A DNA stretch of 64,000 nucleotides, taken from Datisca glomerata (Eukaryota > Streptophyta > Magnoliopsida > Cucurbitales > Datiscaceae). The translations under genes and the position numbers were made by a program. A model generated the notes under the pieces. The model was not told the DNA's origin. It worked only from the letters and a program-made list of their open reading frames with translations, and made no database searches. Location: assembly GCA_003255025.1 (NCBI GenBank), contig QANY01002466.1, forward strand, positions 372,001 to 436,000. Reading direction: 5' to 3'. Shown piece after piece: positions 57,415-64,000 of this stretch. Each line of letters opens with the position of its first letter. The stretch's first letter is position 1.

Positions 57415-58211
57415 TTACCTCCATGCGTCTAGACCACATCTTCAATGGATTGTCTAATGATTGGTCTGGTAGGGACAGCATTAGGAATTTACCATTTGTC
57501 TGGAAAAGTAATTTCCTCCCAAGGTATCATCCTAGGGATGGCTACTTGACTGCTGAAGAGATTGGTGTCGATGAGAACAGTATGTCCCTGTTCACTATGT
57601 TTTCTGGTATAGGGGTTCAAGGTAGAGAGAACCTTTAGATGTATTCTGAAAAGTATCACAAAAGGAGGAGATCCGGTGAGATACTCATAACCATGCAAAA
57701 TAACTCTAAGCTTTAAGACTTTAGAGAGATTATTGTCAGAAAGTGAAACACTTAAATTTGGATAAATATTAAAATAAATAGGCCCGTGGGATAAGCTAGT
57801 TTCAATAGCTCCCATGAGAGATACTTTCTTATTGAGGCACCGTCCATCTCGAAGGGTACACTGAATACTGGTATTTTGACCAAGTAAGGTCAAAGGCTTA
57901 AATGCAATTTGTACAAGTCATATATGCACATACTTATATTTTTACATGAAATGATACAGATCATGAACATGCATCAGATATACAATATCATCATTATTGT
58001 GTAATGGTATGACATGCTCAAATGTTTTAATGATTTTTCTACTGATAAAATCAAATGTTCCAATTTTATATATGATTTCTGGTTTAACCTTAGGGATTGT
58101 CCATTTATCTAAGGCTTCTTTAACATCTTGATAAGCTATCAATTCTATTGCTTCTGAAGTTGAAGCTACTGTATTTGCTACGGATGACAACGAAGAAGTA
58201 ATTTCACTCAT
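57415..58211 (-). pseudogene. Endogenous pararetrovirus: movement protein, inverted piece
   Basis: Minus-strand ATG at 58211 opens MSEITSSLSSVANTVASTSE. It runs through IPKVKPEIIYKIGTFDFIS to a stop at 57942 and resumes at 57893 (LLGQNTSIQCTLRDGR, SLMGAIETSLSHGPIYF, HGYEYLTGSPPFVI). It ends EEITFPDKW and a stop at 57489, with related sequence beyond to about 57415. These are signatures of 30K-type caulimovirid movement proteins, which enlarge plasmodesmata. In these viruses the movement protein precedes the coat protein on the same strand; here it lies on the opposite strand, 3' end to 3' end. Confidence 0.85.
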
Positions 58212-58273
58212 ATTTTCTTTTGATCATGCATAAATAATTTAAAGAAAATATTATCATAATATAACCAAGACTA

Positions 58274-58291
58274 TTCATGGCTCTAATACCA
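58274..58291 (-). promoter_or_regulatory. Pararetroviral tRNA-Met primer site
   Basis: Minus strand TGGTATTAGAGCCATGAA, differing by one base in the first 12 from the initiator tRNA-Met primer site (TGGTATCAGAGC) that defines position 1 of caulimovirid genomes. It lies about 65 bases upstream of the movement protein ATG, as expected. Confidence 0.85.
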
Positions 58292-59020
58292 ACTGGGGTG
58301 TGCCATCCACTACACTCAAATAGACGGTCAACAACTAGATACATACTGATTAACATTCATGACTTAGGCAAATACATAACACATAGTTAGGCAGACTGTC
58401 AATGTTTTACAGGGGTAACCGGTCCTTATGCACTTCCTGCTCAACGGACTTAGCTCAGATGCGACTTGAGGTCACATACGGTAACTATATGCTTAGTATT
58501 TATACTAATATGTAATGAGAATCAACATGGATCAAAAGTATTCCTTCAGTTAGCACGGGATCGATGAATACTGGAGGTTATATTATAATGATATTGAACT
58601 TAAATTATTCCATGCATGATCTCATGAACACACAGATGAAAGAAGATTAAAAGAACACTTACTGTTAGGCAGGTGAGAATCAAAACTTGAGAATTATGCT
58701 TTTATTGCAAGAGGATAGAGAGAGAGTAAAGAAGAGGAAGAGAGGCAGTGCTCAACACATGAGCGCCTAATTCTAGTTTTTTTCTTACTTGCCTTTAACA
58801 AGGGTGAGGGCTTCTTCCCTTTTATACAAAAAAAGTAAAGACAGATATGGTTGCGTGTCCTTGACAGGTGGAGTCGTTCATCTTTATCTTCTTTATTGTG
58901 CAGGTAGTAGGAATCTACTTTAGCTAAAGTAGATTTGTCTCGTTGCTGATAATGGAGGGCTACTTGAATAAAGTAGTTTTACTATTTTCAGTGGGCATCT
59001 ACTTTTGTAAAGTAGCTTTG
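58292..59020 (-). promoter_or_regulatory. Pararetroviral intergenic region with promoter and poly-A signal
   Basis: Minus-strand order: repeated AAAGTAGAT/ACTTTA motifs (about 59010-58910), TATAAAAG at 58826-58819, CT-rich initiator-like stretch (about 58745), AATAAA at 58706-58701, then an about 400-base leader to the primer site. A poly-A signal about 120 bases after the TATA box suits the terminally redundant pregenomic RNA of caulimovirids. Confidence 0.65.
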
Positions 59021-59302
59021 TCATGTTGTATGGACGGTTGCTGGTGGGAGCCAAGATTTATGCTTTACCTTTTGCTTTCTCATCTTTAGCCATTTTTTCT
59101 GAAATGAAACAGGTGAGAGAATCCCAAAAGTCACGATGGTGGGATCTTCTACTGGTTGGCTTTCTCCTCCTAGGATATTGAATTCGTTATCATCTTCTTC
59201 ATGGTCAGATTCAGTTTTACTGCTGACAGATTTCATGGTAGAGTCTGATGTTGAACTGATGGCTTGAAGGAAATGATCTTTCATAAAATCCATTGTCTTC
59301 AT
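59021..59302 (-). pseudogene. 93-codon frame upstream of the viral promoter
   Basis: ATG at 59302, stop at 59021. It begins MKTMDFMKDHFLQAISSTSD, has an acidic SDHEEDDNEF stretch, and ends KSWLPPATVHTT. In a circular caulimovirid genome the last ORF ends just before this promoter, so the position suits the C terminus of the virus's final ORF. I do not recognise the sequence itself, and a host or other origin remains possible. Confidence 0.4.
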
Positions 59303-59978
59303 TTCTAACTAATGCGAATCAAGAACAACCCAAATCAAAGGCATGGGTGTTAATGGAAGTAAAAGAAATAGAAATGAAGAGTTAAGTTAGTTCTAGTAGA
59401 GGGAGATGATTAAAATACACTTACATATACTAGAGTGGAAAATGAATTATTACGTACCTAAATTTTTACAACTAAGAACTCAACCTTTTCACCTTAGCAA
59501 GGTGAGGTTTGGCTAACAATTTTATAAATGCTAAGGACTTAAATTTTCGCGTGAAGAACAACACTATACGTGAGGTATAGGCAGGTTTGGGGTGTTTCCC
59601 ATGAAGGTGGGGAAGTCCTTAATTTATAGAAGCAATTGTGTCCAAGGGCATTAATTGCCTAGTGCCATTACATAGTGATTTTGACTTTCCTTCCCAAATC
59701 TTTCTCTCACTGTCTCCTTGCATGAGTCATTAAGTGAGTACCTTGTCATCTTTGACTATCAAAGATATTTGAAGTTGAGGTTGGTTGTTGTTGAAGTGAA
59801 AGGTGGTGATAGAGTAAGGTAGAAATACGCCAAACTCGTAGCTCGTTTGTACCATCGTATTCTATACACATGCTTTGGTATTTTATCCATAACGTTAGAT
59901 AGAAAACTTTGAATGATACAACGTAAATTGCATTGAAAACCAGACTCGATGGGTTTTTGAACCATGTATGACTCGTCT
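59303..59978 (-). other. Flank with a second TATA-like signal
   Basis: On the minus strand TCTATAAATTAAGG (about 59630-59617) stands about 310 bases upstream of the ATG at 59302, with no long frame between. It could be a promoter for that frame or chance. 59759-59965 has a short minus frame without recognisable content. Confidence 0.3.
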
Positions 59979-60954
59979 TCTCAATACAGAAAAAACCATT
60001 TTACCGACGGTTATTTTGACCTATACTGCGGTTCTAATCACCGGCTAAAATTTGTGAGGCGGATCGAAAACTTCCGCAAAAAGCGGAGTAGATACTAAAT
60101 CTTTCTTAAAAAATCTATGTAAAAGATAGTAAATATCTCTTAAACTATTGCATTAGTCTGAATCATAACACTACTTTTAAATTTGTCACTCAAAATTAAT
60201 ATAATAAATTCACTACTGTCACTAAAGTATGCTCAATGTATGGTATTCTCAGTTTTGGCTAAGTAAGCTAAGCATGGTTACATCAATGAACATTGCAGGG
60301 CATTGTTTCCAAGTGTTAAATGAACTAAAAGTACTTAAGAAAAAGCTATAAGCATATGTAAATTGCTCCTTACTGCTTAAAAATACACAAAAAGTAACAA
60401 AAAGAAAAAAAAACCATTAATTGTAGGATTCGAGAACAAAGGAGAGCTTACAGTGATGATATTAGGATGCTGCGACCAAAACAGCAAAGCAACCTTAGAA
60501 GTGAACTATTTTTCAAGCAAAGTAGCCAGGTTTTCGTCTTCCTCAGGCTGGCTCATAAGCTTAATAGCCACATCTCTCTGTTTATAAACCCCTCTGTAAA
60601 TCCAGCTATGCCTCCACAAAGCAAATTTACATCCAATAAACAACAAGCAACGACCGATGATTGAGCGGCAAAGGATGGCGGCGAGGAGCGAGCAGCGACG
60701 GGAAAGGTTCGATAACGGGGATCTGAGGAGAGGGTTTGCATGGAGGACAAAATAAATTAGGGTTCACATATGAGGGGAAGAGAAAAAGGGGAAGTTTTAT
60801 ATAATCTGCCAAAAATTTATCAATAGAAGAAACCCGGCGTTAATGATTATCAAATACCGGCAGTTTTTAATAAACATGGGCAAAACTTTTTTTTTTATTT
60901 AAGCAATGAGGATTGATATAACCGTCGCAGAAAGTTATTTTTCTTGTAGTGTCT
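59979..60954. mobile_element. CACTA-like non-autonomous element with captured kinase exon
   Basis: TCT repeats at 59979-59981 and 60952-60954 (three bases, the CACTA rule). The right end reads, inverted, CACTACAAGAAAAATAACTT and then GCGACGGTTAT. The left end CAATACAGAAAAAACC differs from CACTACAAGAAAAA by one substitution and one deletion and is followed by TTTACCGACGGTTATT. ACCG(A/T)CGG-type subterminal motifs occur at both sides. 970 bases, no transposase; the interior holds host exon sequence (60452-60634). Confidence 0.85.
60452..60634 (-). pseudogene. Captured exon of a Raf-like (HT1-type) protein kinase
   Basis: The minus strand reads CKFALWRHSWIYRGVYKQRD, then VAIKLMSQPEEDEN, LATLLEK, a stop, FTSKVALLF, and HPNIIT ending exactly at a GTAAGC donor (60451-60450). 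This is the N-lobe of plant Raf-like MAPKKK kinases: the tail of the glycine-rich loop, the ATP-binding Lys in VAIK, and the region of the helix C Glu. One stop replaces a Gln-type codon, and the loop glycines are altered (ALWRHS). The GC-rich sequence just beyond (60640-60790) has open frames and may be a second captured fragment. No C-lobe is present, so not a working kinase. Confidence 0.85.
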
Positions 60955-61424
60955 AATTCGTCATGTGAATTTTCCATAATGCTTTCAAAGTGAAGTCAAA
61001 ATCACTTGCGTTTGGTATAGTTTTGATCTTCCATTTTGTTGTTTCCAAATTACTTCAAAATACTAATACATTGTAAGGGAATAAAATATACACCATGAAT
61101 AAAAGAGTAACCCCACAAAATGTCGAAGGGTAGCCATGCATTGAAAGCATATCACGTCATGAATTGACAATGAAAATATATTGAGACTTGACAACAAATA
61201 TGTTTAAACAATAAAATGACATGTTTACACAACAAATACAGTAATCAAACCAATTTACAATGGCGAACGAAAACATGTTTATCCCAACCGGAAAGACGTT
61301 TACCCCAAACGAAATATATTTACTTAGTATAGAAATATTTTTACCTCAGAACGGAAGTTAACTTCTAAACAAGAATGTATTAACTCTGAAAGGAAATATA
61401 TTTACCCTAAATCCTAATATATGA
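60955..61424. other. AT-rich DNA with short repeats
   Basis: At about 61270-61410 a motif like CGTTTACCCCAAACGAAATATATTTAC recurs in four or five degenerate forms of about 22-30 bases. No gene seen. Confidence 0.45.
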
Positions 61425-61841
61425 GTTCATAATCTCTCAAAATTAAGAGCACTCATAACATTACAGTAATAAGTTATGATTTTCTTGAGATAGTAATTTT
61501 ACTGAAAATCAAATTCATTAGTCTTTTTAGTGCATTCCAAATGCACTAGTACATTATCTAAGTACTTCGTTGTGACCAAGGGAAGTTACTCTACATGATA
61601 GAGCTAATATACAATAGTCTTCACTAGATTGTGAAAATAAGTATAGAAGTCATAAAGAATTATTGGTTATATACCTTGTTCTCATGAGCTAACTTCATAG
61701 GACCCATAAAACCAAGTACTACATGCTTGTGTATGTTTTACAAGAATGTGCTGCATATAATACAATAGTATTATTTAATTATGATTAAAAATAATGTCAA
61801 GAATCATAAAATTCTAGTTATTTTAGGACAAAATCCTAACA
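61425..61841 (-). repeat. Second copy of the TGTTAGGAT repeat
   Basis: Minus-strand TGTTAGGATTTTGTCC at 61841 and the following about 415 bases align with 3704-4171. Shared strings include GGTACTTGGTTTAA/GTACTTGGTTTTAT, ATGTACTAGTGCATTTGGAA and TGAGTTTGATTTTCAGTAAA-like wording. The match ends near 61425. Confidence 0.75.
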
Positions 61842-62660
61842 AGTACATCTCGGCCTGCAAAACTTTCCCGAACGGGCAGGACAAGACCGTTTTTCCAAGA
61901 CAGGATGGGACAAAAAATAATTGTCTTGTGTAGGAGGGGAAAGGACGAGTGATGAAGCTAAAAAAAGATGTTGAAAACCATCCCCTGCGTAATAAGTGTA
62001 AAAACAATGTGTTTTGCCCCACCCACTTCTAAATTTCTTCCACATGCCATGTGTTATTTCCACTTATCCTCACATAATCACTTCTCTCAATTCTTATTTA
62101 CTCATCCTATAACACGCAAACTCTCTGTCTCTAATCATTTTAATTTTCCTATTCAGATTCCATTCCCTTAGGACCCAACATAATAACACTCACACACTTT
62201 CTCTCTCTCTCTCTCTGCCTCTCTCTCTCCCTCCCTCCCCCCCCCNCTTTATTTTTCGTCTCTGATGGCAGCTTTAAGATCATGGTGGTGGGAGAGGGAT
62301 TTGCAACCGCAACTTGGATGTTTGCCATAGTTAATCTCTCCAAGGCGTAGTCCGATGATAGCCACTCTGAAGTCCCACTCCATGGTTTTTTTCACTATTA
62401 TAATTTTAATTTAGGGATTTTCTAATTTAGGGTTTCTTTAATTTTGTTATTTACAAGACGAAACTATTTTTTTGAAAACATGTTATGTCTCGTCCCATGT
62501 ACACCCATAATCTATATGAAACTGTTTGCGCTAAGGAAGGACAAAATCACTGGGTTTGGTGAAAACCCCTGGCTACTAGTCTAGCCTTGAATCTAGCTTT
62601 GACCATTTTATCATTGGTTTGAGTCTAAAAGCTCATTTGTTGCTGACAACATTCATTCAT
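61842..62660. other. Non-coding DNA with CT microsatellite and a sequence gap
   Basis: A CT-rich run (about 62190-62245) ends in a C-run with an N at 62246, so length there is uncertain. Short repeated purine strings (GGGCAGGACAAGAC, GACAGGATGGGACAAA) at 61880-61915 hint at another small repeat. No gene. Confidence 0.5.
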
Positions 62661-63829
62661 TCATGTTAATGAACCATGTGTCTGAGTGTGATTGTATAAT
62701 TGTTCTTGATATTCTTCTGACATAGCATGCTTCCACTTATGGTAAGAGATGGCTTCTTTGGTGGATTTTGGTTCATGAGTAACATTGTCAGTGATTCTGA
62801 TATTGGTTTGGGCTAGTGTTTTGGATCTTATCATCATTGGATGGATGGAACTAGGAGGTTGATATAGAGTAGCTTTGACTACCATAGACAACCTAGTGAT
62901 CATGGTATGAACATTAAGATGTGAGTGAGTGTGAGATATGGGAATAGTGGTAGGTGAGGGGATTGGTGATGGTGGTTGAGACACTGAAACTGAGGAGGGG
63001 GAAGAGACATTACCCATAATGAAACTTAAGAAGAATGCGCACTGTGAAATTTTTTCCCTTGGAGAATTGAAAAAATGAGTTGACTTGCATCATGAAGTTG
63101 TGGCCAAGGAGAAGGAATGAGTGAGACATCAGGTAAACAAGTGACAAAGTTATGCTTGAAAAAAAATTATTTGCTCATCAAAATAACATCAACGATAGTA
63201 TGTAACTTCCTAGAAGGTTACAAGCACAAATAAAGAAGGGTGCAAGCATAAATAAACTTTGTGGGACGAGGAATAACCTAGAAAGACACACATGGTGCTC
63301 CTAGAATTTAATTTGTGCTTGTTAAATGGTCTTAAAAATGGAAAACATGCACAACCAACAAATTTGAGAAAGTTGTAGTTGGGTTTTTTGTTAAAAAGGT
63401 TTTGAAATCGTGATATATTAGATAGTACAGGTGTTGGAAGGCTATTAACGAGGTAAGTTGTTGTTTGAAAGGCATGCCACCAAAACCTAAGAGGTAGTGA
63501 GGCTTGCGAGAGGAGAGTGAGACTAATTTCTATAACATGCATATGTTTACTCTCTTATTTTGATGGTGAGCATATGGACAAGAGTGCCTAAATAGGATGA
63601 CACATGAGTTTAAGAGGTGTGTGAATGACCTATATTCCCCAACCCAATTAGATTGAACACATTTAAGTGGTGGACTAAATTGTTTTTCAGCAATGTTCTT
63701 GAAGTAGATATATGTGTTAAGGGCTTTTGATTTCAGCTGGTGGCAAGCTTTAGAGAGTAAGGGCAAGGTCCCCATACTAAAGAAGGCCCTAAGTAGTGGC
63801 TCGACGGAGATGATTAGTCGCATCTGCAA
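62661..63829 (-). pseudogene. Ty1/copia integrase to RT start, minus strand
   Basis: From high to low: integrase C-terminal half (63829-63530: VQSNWVGEYRSFTHLLNSC, FRHSCPYAHHQNKRV, where DNGGEY and GRVERK are usual); 63542-63210 (FWWHAFQTTTYLVNSLPTP, VGCACFPFLRPFNKHK, VFLGYSSSHK); linker and RT start (63017-62661, YHKWKHAMSEEYQ). Two of the integrase catalytic positions are altered and the frame is broken. The remainder of RT is absent past 62640. Motifs are close to those of the element at 20491-23700, suggesting the same copia group. Confidence 0.88.
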
Positions 63830-63913
63830 ACATTTTCCCGTGGATCGAAGCCCCCTAGTCTGGGAACTAGTTGATCTATATCACTTCAGAAGAAACAATA
63901 TAAAAGTACTTAC

Positions 63914-63980
63914 CTTCTCCTTCATAATTCGAAGTTGTGTTCCGTCATCTCTTGCCTTACAACCTCGGTCTATCCATCAT
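63914..63980 (-). CDS. Possible exon at the right edge
   Basis: Minus strand frame DRGCKARDDGTQLRIMKEK runs up to a GTAAGTAC donor (63913-63906 on plus). Upstream in the same frame there is a TGA near 63981. Good donor but short; no family recognised. The exon may instead use another frame or belong to a gene mostly beyond the window. Confidence 0.2.
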
Positions 63981-64000
63981 GTGAACTTAGTGCAGTCGTC

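Noticed and set aside
57423..57893. Plus-strand open frame opposite the movement protein
   Set aside because: Minus strand carries the recognisable movement protein; the plus frame is its shadow.
62190..62250. CT run as a promoter element
   Set aside because: Simple sequence repeat next to an unresolved N; no gene follows.

Overview
This is a window of AT-rich nuclear DNA from a flowering plant, probably a eudicot. The evidence is plant-type Ty1/copia elements primed from initiator tRNA-Met, plant L1-type LINEs, hAT- and CACTA-like elements, a TRIM, an endogenous caulimovirid, an F-box-associated pseudogene, a plant alcohol dehydrogenase pseudogene and a captured Raf-like kinase exon. One N (62246) marks a draft assembly. 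I see no tRNA, rRNA, CRISPR array or bacterial-style operon. No host gene in the window looks intact; almost everything is transposon or viral debris, much of it nested.

Layout. 1-1014: two phase-matched exons of an unrecognised plus-strand gene. 1402-3703: minus-strand copia remnant (LTR, RNase H, part of RT), broken by a noncoding LTR-like block (3704-6342) whose first 470 bases recur at 61425-61841. 6361-7553: three 77-base tandem repeats, a coding scrap and a 493-base repeat that recurs at 53093-53582. 7556-19482: a LINE ORF2 split by a 9.5-kb long-LTR copia (9697-19225) that is internally scrambled, carrying a 1.29-kb segment twice at a spacing of 3690. 20068-23700: a minus-strand copia. 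26295-26768: an ADH pseudogene. 28784-30025: a hAT-like element with exact 8-bp target duplication and minisatellite cargo. 30097-32975: a TRIM and an internally deleted copia. 35512-37922: tandem repeats, an almost perfect 416-base tandem duplication and a second hAT-like element. 38395-38691: a CACTA transposase N-terminal fragment.

38735-45840: a large inverted duplication of a LINE 5' part; the right-hand LINE is interrupted in its endonuclease by the best-preserved element here, a 4.55-kb copia (40918-45469) with CTCTC target duplication, all catalytic motifs and only five breaks. 47051-50200: a minus-strand LINE. 51629-52850: an F-box pseudogene. 53692-59302: an endogenous pararetrovirus in two tail-to-tail pieces, coat-protease-RT-RNase H on plus, and movement protein with primer site and promoter on minus. 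59979-60954: a CACTA-like element carrying a Raf-like kinase exon. 62661-63829: another minus-strand copia fragment.

How the parts relate: they do not form a pathway. They record successive insertions, and the nesting gives an order of events (LINE before copia at both sites; MITE-like insert before the LINE inversion; hAT insertion before the 416-base duplication). The strongest candidates for something new are the kinase-carrying CACTA-like element, the inverted pararetrovirus, the scrambled copia with its young internal duplication, and the duplication with a snap-back junction. No previously undescribed functional system is evident.
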